From NCBI GenBank assembly GCA_030146745.1, contig JASLBD010000253.1:1-7179 (forward strand): DNA of 7,179 nt. Reading direction: 5' to 3'. Source of the stretch: Allosphingosinicella sp. Its GTDB lineage: Bacteria > Pseudomonadota > Alphaproteobacteria > Sphingomonadales > Sphingomonadaceae. Shown here piece by piece: positions 1 to 6,599 of the stretch. The position numbers and the translations under genes are program-made. The notes under the pieces are model-generated. The model did not search any database and was not told the origin of the DNA. It was given only the letters and a program-made list of their open reading frames with translations. The number at the start of each line of letters is the position of its first letter. Within the stretch, counting starts at the first letter, position 1.

Positions 1-1205
1 AGCGCCGCGACCATCAGGACGAGCCCGCGGATGGCCCAGATCCGGTTGCGCACGAAGAGACGGCCTTCGTAATTCCGCTTCAGCCCGGCCTCGAGCGCGT
101 CCTTGGCGCCGCTGAAGGCGGCGTGGTTCTTCTGCTCCATCAGGATCGAATCCCCGCTTGCGAACAGTCGGGACAGCATCGAAGCCTCGGGCTCGGCCGG
201 GCTGGTGCGTCCCGGGGTCCTGTCGATCCGGGTCTGGTCGCGCCTGAAGAAGCCGCCTTCCTCTTCGGTCAGCTTGATGTGGCCGCCGACACCGAGCTCG
301 ACCAAGGCGGCGGCGAAGGCGCGGCTGTCGGCGCCCATTCTGGTGATGTAGCGCATGGCGGCCGCGGAGAGGCCGTCGGGCGGGCTGAAGATGGGGACGA
401 TCGTCCCGGGCTTCGGATCCCGGCCGGCGCGGCGCCAGGCGTGGAAATAATATGCCAGCACGCCAAGGAGGGCGGCCACGCCCGCGGCAGGCGGCCCGTT
501 GTCCTGCAGCCAGAGGCGGGAGGCCGAGGGCGGCGGCGGCGGAGTCACCACCCCCTTTTGCCAGGCGGCGGCCACCGTCAGCCCCTCCCCCGGGCCAAGC
601 GGCGCGGTGGTGCGGAAGACGATCTCGCCGGGAGATTCGGAAGCCACCTCCGCGTTCGCGGCCTTCGAACCCTGGGTCCCGGTATAGGCCGCCCGCCGGC
701 CGAACCGGACGGGCTGCGGCAGCCGGATGCGCGCTTCGGCGACGTCGATCGGGAAGACCCAGCCATTGCCGGTGGCGTTCCAGTAGAGCTCGTCATGATC
801 CTTGAAAAAGCCGAGCTGGCGGGTCGTTCGGTAGCGGATCGAATAGACATGCTCGCCCGGCGGCACGCTCGTCTCGGCCGAGCCCATATACACCCGGACG
901 CCATTGCCCTGGCGTTCCGTGTGCCACGGCTCGTCGGCGCCGTCGCGCTGAACGCCGACGACGTCGAAGCCGACGCGCAGCTGCGCGCCGACGCGGTTGG
1001 TATAGCGGGTCGGGAAATCCCGGTAGATGCCGTGGTCGATCAGCGCCCCTTCCGAGCGGACCCGGATCGTCTCGGTGACGTCGAGCGCGCCGTCGGCCTG
1101 GACGATGACGTCGCTCAGATAATGGAGGATGCGCTCCTCGGACGCGGCGGCGGACGGCCAGAGGAAGGCGAGCGCCGCCAGCAGCGGCAGCAAGATCCGG
1201 CGCAT
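1..1205 (-). CDS. DUF2207 domain membrane protein, 3' end cut off by window edge
   Basis: The 401 visible residues read without a break from the ATG at 1205 to the window edge. Residues 1-21 look like a signal peptide ([20 protein letters not shown]). Residues about 25-215 form the extracytoplasmic DUF2207 region, with the family-typical stretches DVTETIRVR (42-50) and [10 protein letters not shown] (59-68). A Pro run (222-226) precedes a membrane segment at about 238-255. A cytoplasmic part follows with [14 protein letters not shown] (274-287) and [18 protein letters not shown] (293-310), which is also typical of the family. A second hydrophobic segment starts near 390 and is cut. Family members are usually about 550-650 residues, so roughly the last third is missing. 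The start codon overlaps the lemA stop (TGATG), which suggests translational coupling. LemA and DUF2207 proteins are often neighbours, but their biochemical role is poorly known. I am sure of the family, not the function. Confidence 0.9.
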   Translation of the reverse strand, partial: MRRILLPLLAALAFLWPSAAASEERILHYLSDVIVQADGALDVTETIRVRSEGALIDHGIYRDFPTRYTNRVGAQLRVGFDVVGVQRDGADEPWHTERQGNGVRVYMGSAETSVPPGEHVYSIRYRTTRQLGFFKDHDELYWNATGNGWVFPIDVAEARIRLPQPVRFGRRAAYTGTQGSKAANAEVASESPGEIVFRTTAPLGPGEGLTVAAAWQKGVVTPPPPPSASRLWLQDNGPPAAGVAALLGVLAYYFHAWRRAGRDPKPGTIVPIFSPPDGLSAAAMRYITRMGADSRAFAAALVELGVGGHIKLTEEEGGFFRRDQTRIDRTPGRTSPAEPEASMLSRLFASGDSILMEQKNHAAFSGAKDALEAGLKRNYEGRLFVRNRIWAIRGLVLMVAA

Positions 1206-1768
1206 CAGCCGGCCCGGCCGAAGCTGACCTTGGGCGCCGTCTGGATGCTTGCGTCGCCGTCTTCGTAGAAGGGTTGCTCGCTGAAGCCCATTGGGCGGGC
1301 GACAAGCACGTCGGGGAAGGACTGGATGTGCGTGTTGAGGTCGCGGACGGTGGCGTTGTAATAGCGCCGGGCGCCCTGCAGCTCCTCCTCGATCTCGGCG
1401 AGCTCGTCCTGGAGCGCCCGGAAATTCTCGTCCGCCTTGAGCTCGGGATAATCTTCGGCGACCGCTATCAGCCGGCCCAGCATGGCGCTGAAGGCGTTGT
1501 CGGCCTGGGCGGTGGCCTCGACGCCCGCGGCCCTGGTGGCATCGGCGCGGTGGGCGATGACCTGGCTCAGCGTTTCGCGCTCGTGGGTGGCATAGCCTTC
1601 GACCGTGCCGACCAGGTTGGGCACGAGATCGGCGCGGCGGCGGAGCTGGACGGTGATCCCGCTGAACCCCTCTTTGGTCAGCGCCCGCAGGCGCACGAGG
1701 CGGTTGTAGACGACGACCGCGTAGAGAAGGGCCAGCGCGAGCAGCCCGAGCGCAATCCATAATCCCAT
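1205..1768 (-). CDS. lemA: LemA family protein
   Basis: This 187-residue protein is the usual length for the LemA family. One N-terminal membrane helix (about residues 3-20) is followed by YNRLVRLR (21-28), the conserved [13 protein letters not shown] block (41-53), [17 protein letters not shown] (107-123), an acidic coiled-coil-like EIEEEL segment, and [20 protein letters not shown] (134-153). All of these are hallmarks of the family. The topology is expected to be a short outer N-terminus, one anchor and a long helical domain. The ATG at 1768 is supported by a GAGGGGGA ribosome-binding sequence at 1777-1784. The gene is first in a unit with the DUF2207 gene, which starts inside its stop codon. 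Its promoter must lie in 1769-2092, and little of that space is free of the repeat element at 1815-1962. LemA proteins are found widely in bacteria without a settled molecular role, so the symbol denotes the family only. Confidence 0.93.
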   Translation of the reverse strand: MGLWIALGLLALALLYAVVVYNRLVRLRALTKEGFSGITVQLRRRADLVPNLVGTVEGYATHERETLSQVIAHRADATRAAGVEATAQADNAFSAMLGRLIAVAEDYPELKADENFRALQDELAEIEEELQGARRYYNATVRDLNTHIQSFPDVLVARPMGFSEQPFYEDGDASIQTAPKVSFGRAG

Positions 1769-1814
1769 GACGGAAATCCCCCTCGCCCGGTGTTTAGGAC
1801 AGCGAAGCGCAGCG

Positions 1815-1962
1815 GGCTAGAGCATCGGGCGCTAAATCCGCATCAGGTCGTCATGCCGGACTTGATCCGGCATCCACCTTTTTTTCGCGCGGAAGGCGAG
1901 AAGGTGGATCCCGGATCAAGTCCGGGATGACGATTCAAATTATCACGCCCGATGCTCTAGCC
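1815..1962. repeat. REP-pair element inside 17-bp terminal inverted repeats (MITE-like)
   Basis: The outer arms at 1815-1831 and 1946-1962 (GGCTAGAGCATCGGGCG and its complement) match perfectly over 17 bases. Inside lie two facing 32-base arms at 1849-1880 and 1901-1932, which pair at 30 of 32 positions around a 20-base loop. Each inner arm is also a palindrome on its own: ATGCCGGA-N5-TCCGGCAT on the left and ATCCCGGA-N5-TCCGGGAT on the right. The layout resembles a pair of inverted REP units (BIME-like) or a small non-autonomous mobile element. I see no clear target-site duplication. It occupies almost half of the divergent gap between lemA and the first oxidase gene. In RNA it would form one long hairpin in either direction. 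Similar GTCATCCCGGA palindromes are, from memory, widespread in alphaproteobacteria. Confidence 0.85.
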
Positions 1963-2044
1963 GCCGCGCGGTCCCTCCGACTTAGGACGGAAATAAAAAC
2001 GGAAGTTCATCTGTTGTGAAGCCGGCCGGGCCATAGCCTGCTCC

Positions 2045-2080
2045 CGTTGCCGCGGAGCTGCGAGGGGCGGCTCGGCAACG
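2045..2080 (+). promoter_or_regulatory. Possible 5' leader hairpin ahead of the first oxidase gene
   Basis: CGTTGCCG at 2045-2052 pairs perfectly with CGGCAACG at 2073-2080. A further AGC/GCT pairing follows inside a 3-base bulge. The hairpin ends four bases before the G-run that serves as ribosome-binding site (2084-2090), so it could affect translation or be a transcription-factor site. No recognisable -35/-10 pair was found in 1963-2045. The structure is seen in the sequence; any role is inference. Confidence 0.4.
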
Positions 2081-2092
2081 AATGGGGGGACC

Positions 2093-4099
2093 ATGCCTGC
2101 ACAGGGCTCATTGCGTCATCGTATCCGCGCGTCGTCGACCGCGGCTTCCGTGCTTGCCATCGCGATGTTCGCGTCGTCGGCGGCGCAGGCGCAGCCGGGG
2201 ACGGAGGTGGCCGATCCTCCGCGCCTGCTGCCCGTTGGCGAGCCGTCGCCGGAGCCGGTCGGCGGAACCGGGAGGGGGGGCGACGAGCAGGTGCTCGACC
2301 TCAACATCCAATACGTGCGCGGAAAGATCTTCAATCCCGCGACCGCCGTCCATGACGACGTCAATCTGCGGAGCTATACGAGGCCGGGCGTACAGCCCGG
2401 CAGCCGCTACATCTCGCCGGCCATCCATACCCGGCCGGGGCAGACGGTACGGGTCAAGCTTCACAACAGGCTTCCGGCCGACCCGACCTGCAACGGTCAC
2501 GCCGAGCCCAACGAGCCGCATTGCTTCAACGGCACCAACCTGCACAGCCACGGCCTGTGGGTGAACCCGTCGGGCAATGGCGACAACGTGCTCCTGTCGA
2601 TCAATCCGGGGGTCAGCTTCGAATATGAATATGCGATTCCGGCCGACCACCCCGCCGGCACCTTCTGGTATCACACCCACCGCCACGGCTCGACCGCGCT
2701 GCAGGTCTCGAGCGGAATGGCGGGGGCGCTGATCGTCCACGGCAGGCGGCTGCCGACGGCCCGGCGCAACGGCGACCTCGACTCCTTGCTGGCCGGCATC
2801 AAAGAGCGGGTGATGGTGCTCCAGCAAATCCAATATGGCTGCCGGGACAAGGCCGGAAACATCAAGGTCCGGAAGAACGACGAGGGCGCCGTCGTCGCCT
2901 GGATCTGCGACAAGGGCGACACCGGCGACATCGAGACCTATTCGGACGCCAACGGCAACGGCTTCGGCTCCAGAGGCTGGGGACAGTCGGCGCGCTACAC
3001 CAGCATCAACGGCCTGATCCTGCCCGACTTCCGGGCGAAGCAGGGCCAGATCGAGCGCTGGCGGATGATCCATGGCGGAGTCCACGACACGATCGCCCTG
3101 CGCTTCCTCAAGGCGAAGTACGACGCTCCGCTGAAAGCCGGCCGCGCTCTGTCGCCGGAGAGGATGGAGGTCCTGATCGCGCAAATCTGCGCCGGCGAGC
3201 CGCTGCCTTATCACCTCGTCGCCGCGGACGGGATCACGCTCGGCTCGGCCCAGCAGACCCGGCTCGCAACGTTCCAGCCGGGTTATCGCTTCGACGCGCT
3301 GGTCCTGTTTCCGGAAGCGGGGAGCTATTGCGTGATCGACGCCGCCACCAAGGCGGCCGCGAGCGTCGGCGGAGCGCCGTCGGGCTCGCGGCTGCTGGGG
3401 ATGGTGCGGGTGGCGGCGGGGACCCCGGTGAGCGACATCCAGGCGCATGTGACCGACCAGCTCGTCGCCGCGGCCGGGCGGACGATGCCCGCGCCGATCG
3501 CTCCGGCCGTGGTCGCCGACCTTCGGGGCGGGCTCAAGCTCAGCCGCTTCACGCCCCATGCCGACGTCCGCGACGACGAGATCAAGGGCACCCAGCTGCT
3601 CAGCTTCGACATCTCCCGGTCTGCGCCCGACAAGCCTTTCGAGTTCAAGGTCGGGGGGCGGGGCGCCGACGGCAAGGATTATGCGCCGCGGGCCTATTCG
3701 CCGTCGCGGCTCGACCGCAAGCTGACTCTGGGCACGGCCGAGCAGTGGGAGATGACTTCGCTGCTGGCCGGCCATCCCTTCCACATCCACGTCAATCCGT
3801 TCCAGGTCGTGGCCATAATCGATCCCGACGGCCGCGACGTCAGCGGGCCCGAAATCCTCCCCGGCGCCGACCCGCAATATCGCGGATTCCGGGGCATGTG
3901 GAAGGATACGGTGTGGGTCGAGCAGGGCCATACGCTGAAGATGCGCACTCGCTATCAACGCTATATCGGCGAGTTCGTCCTCCACTGCCACATCCTCGAC
4001 CACGAGGACCAGGGCATGATGCAGAACGTCGCGATCACCCTGCCGGAGGGCACTCCGGCGAGCGTCAACGCGCCCGGCGAAAGCCATGGCAGCCACTAG
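2093..4099 (+). CDS. Exported multicopper oxidase (first of two paralogues)
   Basis: This 668-residue protein should use copper to couple oxidation of a substrate to reduction of O2 to water outside the cytoplasm. All four ligand motifs are present: HSHG (151-154), WYHTHRHG (192-199), HPFHIH (561-566) and HCHILDHEDQGM (631-642). C632 is the type 1 copper cysteine, and M642, ten residues later, is the likely axial ligand, as in CueO-like enzymes. A signal peptide with an RHRIR n-region and the hydrophobic stretch AASVLAIAMFASSAAQA predicts cleavage after A33. There is no twin-arginine motif. Six other cysteines (133, 144, 250, 272, 366, 413) recur in the paralogue at 4505. The mature chain, about 635 residues, is longer than CueO and lacks its Met-rich insert. 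The ATG is preceded by GGGGGGA (2084-2090). The gene is divergent from lemA. The substrate (metal ion, phenol or other) is unknown. Confidence 0.95.
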   Translation: MPAQGSLRHRIRASSTAASVLAIAMFASSAAQAQPGTEVADPPRLLPVGEPSPEPVGGTGRGGDEQVLDLNIQYVRGKIFNPATAVHDDVNLRSYTRPGVQPGSRYISPAIHTRPGQTVRVKLHNRLPADPTCNGHAEPNEPHCFNGTNLHSHGLWVNPSGNGDNVLLSINPGVSFEYEYAIPADHPAGTFWYHTHRHGSTALQVSSGMAGALIVHGRRLPTARRNGDLDSLLAGIKERVMVLQQIQYGCRDKAGNIKVRKNDEGAVVAWICDKGDTGDIETYSDANGNGFGSRGWGQSARYTSINGLILPDFRAKQGQIERWRMIHGGVHDTIALRFLKAKYDAPLKAGRALSPERMEVLIAQICAGEPLPYHLVAADGITLGSAQQTRLATFQPGYRFDALVLFPEAGSYCVIDAATKAAASVGGAPSGSRLLGMVRVAAGTPVSDIQAHVTDQLVAAAGRTMPAPIAPAVVADLRGGLKLSRFTPHADVRDDEIKGTQLLSFDISRSAPDKPFEFKVGGRGADGKDYAPRAYSPSRLDRKLTLGTAEQWEMTSLLAGHPFHIHVNPFQVVAIIDPDGRDVSGPEILPGADPQYRGFRGMWKDTVWVEQGHTLKMRTRYQRYIGEFVLHCHILDHEDQGMMQNVAITLPEGTPASVNAPGESHGSH

Positions 4100-4102
4100 G
4101 GG

Positions 4103-4118
4103 CCGGTCGAAAGACCGG
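4103..4118 (+). terminator. Short GAAA-loop hairpin just after the first oxidase stop
   Basis: CCGGTC (4103-4108) pairs perfectly with GACCGG (4113-4118) around a GAAA tetraloop, four bases after the TAG stop. No T-run follows on the plus strand, so this is at best a weak terminator or an mRNA 3'-end stabiliser. The larger hairpin at 4125-4155 could reinforce it. Confidence 0.35.
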
Positions 4119-4124
4119 ACGAAA

Positions 4125-4155
4125 GACGAAGGTCCGCCAAGCGGGGGCCTTCGTC
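4125..4155 (-). terminator. Terminator-like hairpin next to the decayed tRNA
   Basis: GACGAAGG (4125-4132) pairs with CCTTCGTC (4148-4155), and the stem continues through CCGC/GCGG with a two-base bulge around a CAA loop. On the minus strand it is followed by TTTCGTC, a modest T-rich tail, and it sits directly at the 3' end of the tRNA-fMet remnant. The intact tRNA has a hairpin with the same ACGAAGG / CCTTCGT outer stem in the same place (7089-7120). The two are therefore probably descendants of one tRNA terminator. On the plus strand it may help end the first oxidase transcript. Confidence 0.55.
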
Positions 4156-4222
4156 GGCCGCGGGGGCAGGACCTGAACCTGCGATCTTCAGCCTGCGCGG
4201 TTGCCCGGTCGCTCTGCCCGCG
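4155..4222 (-). pseudogene. Decayed initiator tRNA (tRNA-fMet) copy
   Basis: Read on the minus strand, the 3' 37 bases (4155-4191) match the intact tRNA-fMet at 7121-7157 at 31 of 37 positions, covering the acceptor 3' strand, T-arm and variable region. The 5' part begins CGCGGG like an initiator tRNA and keeps GAGC and CAGG landmarks with more differences. Its length is 68 nt against 77. Eight bases covering the CAT anticodon are missing where CAGGCT joins GAAG, consistent with deletion between two CT dinucleotides, and one D-arm base is missing. The T-loop reads TTCAGGT in place of TTCAAAT, so the near-universal A58 is lost. The CCA end has become CCG, and A72 and A73 have become G. It cannot work as a tRNA. 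It still folds with a perfect 10-bp closing stem (4155-4164 with 4217-4226). Confidence 0.75.
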
Positions 4223-4280
4223 GCCGTGCAATAGGGCCGCGACTCGCGGTGAAGGCGAAGATATGAGGGCGACTCGATGG

Positions 4281-4301
4281 CCGATCGAGATTCTCGATCG
4301 G
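4281..4301. promoter_or_regulatory. Perfect 21-bp palindrome, possible operator
   Basis: CCGATCGAGA (4281-4290) and TCTCGATCGG (4292-4301) are exact reverse complements around a single T. It lies about 200 bases ahead of the second oxidase start. Eleven of its bases (GATTCTCGATC, 4289-4299) recur at 4469-4479 in the leader. A dimeric regulator site is plausible but no factor can be named. Confidence 0.45.
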
Positions 4302-4383
4302 TCGGAGCAAGGCCCCGCATTAACCAATTCTTCCATTGATTACGCAATAGTTCCGATCGCCTGTCGTCGATTCCCGTCAAGTA

Positions 4384-4403
4384 TACATCCTGAATCGGAT
4401 GTA
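4384..4403. promoter_or_regulatory. TACATCC-N6-GGATGTA inverted repeat, possible operator
   Basis: Seven-base arms match perfectly around a six-base spacer, with the AT-rich flank expected of a promoter. It overlaps a TATACA hexamer (4382-4387). This is the best operator candidate for the second oxidase gene. It does not obviously match a CueR or CsoR site that I can recall, so the regulator is unknown. Confidence 0.45.
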
Positions 4404-4461
4404 ATTTTGCCTTTGGGCCCAATTGCTTATTCGGATGCCCCCCAATAGCTTTGATAGCGAG

Positions 4462-4482
4462 TCGGACCGATTCTCGATCCGA
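4462..4482 (+). promoter_or_regulatory. Imperfect 21-bp palindrome just ahead of the ribosome-binding site
   Basis: Nine-base arms TCGGACCGA and TCGATCCGA pair at eight positions around a three-base centre. It ends nine bases before the ribosome-binding sequence. It shares GATTCTCGATC with the palindrome at 4281-4301, though shifted by one base relative to the centre of symmetry. It could be a second operator or a leader hairpin. Confidence 0.35.
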
Positions 4483-4504
4483 TACCTTCAGGGGGAGAGG
4501 CAAT

Positions 4505-6538
4505 ATGATTTGTGGTAGAAAGACGCTCAGCTTGCGGGCGTTCGCTTTGGGCACGGCGGCCGCTTCGGCGCTTTTGATGGCCGGAACCGCGTCGGCACAG
4601 CCCGGCAAGGAGCCTAAAGATCCGCCCCGGCTGAAGCAGCGTGGCGCGTCCCCGACCCATCCCTTTGCCCCGACCGCCAACAAGGAGGTCCTGCTCGACC
4701 TCAACATCGAATATGTCGACGGCGTCATGTACAACCCGAAGACGGGCCGCGACGACAAGGTCAGGCTGCGCGCCTATACTCAGGACGGCCTGCCGCAGCC
4801 GGAGCGCTTCGTCTCGCCGATGATCGTCGCCCGTCCCGGCGACACCGTCCGCGTCAAGCTCGACAACAGGCTGCCGCAGACGACGACGTCCTACGATCCC
4901 GGCTGCGCCGGCGGAGCGGGCCACGATCCCAACACGCCGCACTGCTTCAACGGCACCAACCTTCATACCCACGGTCTCTGGGTGAACCCGTCGGGCAACG
5001 GCGACAACGTGCTTCTGTCGATCAATCCCGGCGTCAAGTTCGAATATGAATATGCGATCGACCCCGAGCATCCCGCCGGCACCTTCTGGTACCACACGCA
5101 CCGGCACGGCTCGACCTCGCTCCAGGTTTCGAGCGGCATGGCCGGCGCCCTCATCATCAAGGGCGACAAGGTGCCGACCCCGACCAAGAACGGCGACCTC
5201 GACGTCCTGATCGACGGCGTCCGCAACATCAAGGACCGGACCCTGGTCTTCCAGCAGATCCATTACGGCTGCTTCGATCAGAATCAGAACATCAAGACCC
5301 AGACGAACCCTCAGACGGGACAGGTCAACTGGGTCTGCGATCCGGACGACGTCGGCGGCGTCGAGGTCTACAAGGACAAGAACGGCGTCGGCTTCGGTGC
5401 CTTCTCGAGCTGGGGCCAGGCCGGTCGCTATACCAGCATCAACGGCTACGTCCTGCCGACCTTCAACGTTAAGCAGAACCAGGTCGAACGCTGGCGCATG
5501 ATCCACGGCGGCGTGCGCGACACTATGCGCGTCATCTTCGTCAAGGCGAACGCGCCGAGCGTCGACACCCGCCCGGGCGATCACCTGGCGACGGAAAACA
5601 TGGAGGCGTTCGTCCAGGCGAACTGCAGCTTCCAGGTTCTGCCCTACCATCTGGTGGCGGCCGACGGCCTCACCATGAACCAGGCCATGGCGACTCGCTC
5701 CGCCACCTTCCAGCCGGGCTATCGCTGGGACGCGCTGGTGCAATTCCCGCAGACGGGGGAATATTGCATGCTCGACATCCTGAGCCAGTCGTCCGAGAGC
5801 GTCGGCAATCTGCCGTCCGGCGTGCGCCTGCTCGGGATCGTGAAGGTCGACACGGATCAGGACACCGTGGTCCGCGGCACCACCGCCGAGCAGCTGGTCG
5901 ACTCCGCTCATCGGACGATGCCCGCCAACGTCCGCGACGCGGTGATCGCCGACCTCAACAACGGCCTGAGGTTCACCAAGTTCGCTCCGCATGAGACGAT
6001 CGCGACGAGCGAGCTCAGCGGGGGCCAGGAGCTCACGTTCGACATCACGCCCACCGGGCCGACGACGAACCTGTTCCAGGTGGCGAACCAGCTGCCGACT
6101 TCGCCGAACTACAACCCGCAGGCCTACGATCCGGGCCGGCTCGACCGCAAGCTGACGCTCGGGACGGCCGAGGAGTGGAAGCTGACCTCCAACCGGGCCG
6201 GCCATCCCTTCCACATCCACGTCAACCCGTTCGAGATCGTCAAGATCGTCAGGGATGCCAACCCGACGGTGGACGTCAGCGCGCCGGGCGCCTTCGACGG
6301 CGGCGATCCGCAATATCCCGGCCTCAAGGGCCTGTGGAAGGACACGCTGTGGGTCAAGCCGGGCTATACGGTGACGATGCGCACCCGCTACAAGCGCTAC
6401 ATCGGCGAGTTCGTGCTTCACTGCCACATCCTCGACCATGAGGACGAGGGCATGATGCAGAACGTCGCGGTCGTGCTGCCGGGCGGAACCTCGGCGAGCG
6501 TCAACGGACCGCCCGTCGGTCACTCGACGAGCCACTAA
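4505..6538 (+). CDS. Exported multicopper oxidase (second paralogue)
   Basis: This 677-residue protein is collinear with the first oxidase, with more than half of residues identical by eye. Copper motifs are HTHG (154-157), WYHTHRHG (195-202), HPFHIH (567-572) and HCHILDHEDEGM (639-650), with C640 as type 1 ligand and M650 as likely axial ligand. The signal peptide runs to A31 (AGTASA / QPG), and the mature N-terminus QPGKEPKDPPR mirrors QPGTEVADPPR in the first paralogue. GRKTLS near the N-terminus is only a weak Tat-like sequence. Extra cysteines at 134, 147, 256, 278, 374 and 421 match those of the paralogue. I chose the ATG at 4505 because GGGGGAGAGG lies at 4491-4500 and a clean signal peptide follows. 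A longer in-frame reading from TTG at 4451 has neither. It ends with a His-containing tail (HSTSH). A strong terminator follows, so the gene is probably monocistronic. The substrate is unknown. Confidence 0.95.
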   Translation: MICGRKTLSLRAFALGTAAASALLMAGTASAQPGKEPKDPPRLKQRGASPTHPFAPTANKEVLLDLNIEYVDGVMYNPKTGRDDKVRLRAYTQDGLPQPERFVSPMIVARPGDTVRVKLDNRLPQTTTSYDPGCAGGAGHDPNTPHCFNGTNLHTHGLWVNPSGNGDNVLLSINPGVKFEYEYAIDPEHPAGTFWYHTHRHGSTSLQVSSGMAGALIIKGDKVPTPTKNGDLDVLIDGVRNIKDRTLVFQQIHYGCFDQNQNIKTQTNPQTGQVNWVCDPDDVGGVEVYKDKNGVGFGAFSSWGQAGRYTSINGYVLPTFNVKQNQVERWRMIHGGVRDTMRVIFVKANAPSVDTRPGDHLATENMEAFVQANCSFQVLPYHLVAADGLTMNQAMATRSATFQPGYRWDALVQFPQTGEYCMLDILSQSSESVGNLPSGVRLLGIVKVDTDQDTVVRGTTAEQLVDSAHRTMPANVRDAVIADLNNGLRFTKFAPHETIATSELSGGQELTFDITPTGPTTNLFQVANQLPTSPNYNPQAYDPGRLDRKLTLGTAEEWKLTSNRAGHPFHIHVNPFEIVKIVRDANPTVDVSAPGAFDGGDPQYPGLKGLWKDTLWVKPGYTVTMRTRYKRYIGEFVLHCHILDHEDEGMMQNVAVVLPGGTSASVNGPPVGHSTSH

Positions 6539-6563
6539 GCCCTTCACCAGGCGCTGAACGACG

Positions 6564-6593
6564 AAAGGCCCCGCCGCAAGGCGGGGCCTTTTT
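6564..6593 (+). terminator. Strong intrinsic terminator of the second oxidase gene
   Basis: AAAGGCCCCGCC (6564-6575) pairs perfectly with GGCGGGGCCTTT (6580-6591) around a GCAA loop, and the T-run continues to 6593. It starts 26 bases after the TAA stop. The A-run on the other arm means it could also stop minus-strand transcription. Confidence 0.9.
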
Positions 6594-6599
6594 CGTTGC

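Larger units (their letters stand above)
4223..4504 (+). promoter_or_regulatory. Control region and leader of the second oxidase gene
   Basis: This stretch holds no supportable gene. Bases from about 4310 to 4460 are clearly richer in A and T than the rest of the window, as expected of a promoter. It contains the palindromes at 4281-4301, 4384-4403 and 4462-4482, listed separately. TATACA at 4382-4387 could be a -10 element overlapping the middle palindrome, but no convincing -35 lies at the right distance. A ribosome-binding sequence GGGGGAGAGG sits at 4491-4500. The separate control region argues that the second oxidase gene is transcribed independently of the first. Confidence 0.5.

Noticed and set aside
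123..1268. A 381-residue plus-strand open frame over the left part
   Set aside because: It is opposite the DUF2207 gene, whose minus-strand reading shows a signal peptide, membrane segments and family motifs.
4155..4222. A functional tRNA-Phe (GAA in the CTGAAGA stretch) or tmRNA piece
   Set aside because: No anticodon stem can form around GAA, the T-loop lacks A58, and the sequence aligns best to the initiator tRNA with a deletion.
2108..4336. A 742-residue open frame on the minus strand opposite the first oxidase
   Set aside because: It is the antisense reading of a GC-rich gene, has Arg/Val/Asp/His-rich composition without domains, and the plus strand carries a complete oxidase with all motifs.
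4451..4504. An 18-residue longer start (TTG at 4451) for the second oxidase
   Set aside because: No ribosome-binding site precedes it, and it would put a charged stretch in front of a clean signal peptide; the ATG at 4505 has a strong site.
4427..6547. A 706-residue open frame on the minus strand opposite the second oxidase
   Set aside because: Same antisense artefact; it resembles the first antisense frame only because the two oxidase genes are paralogous.
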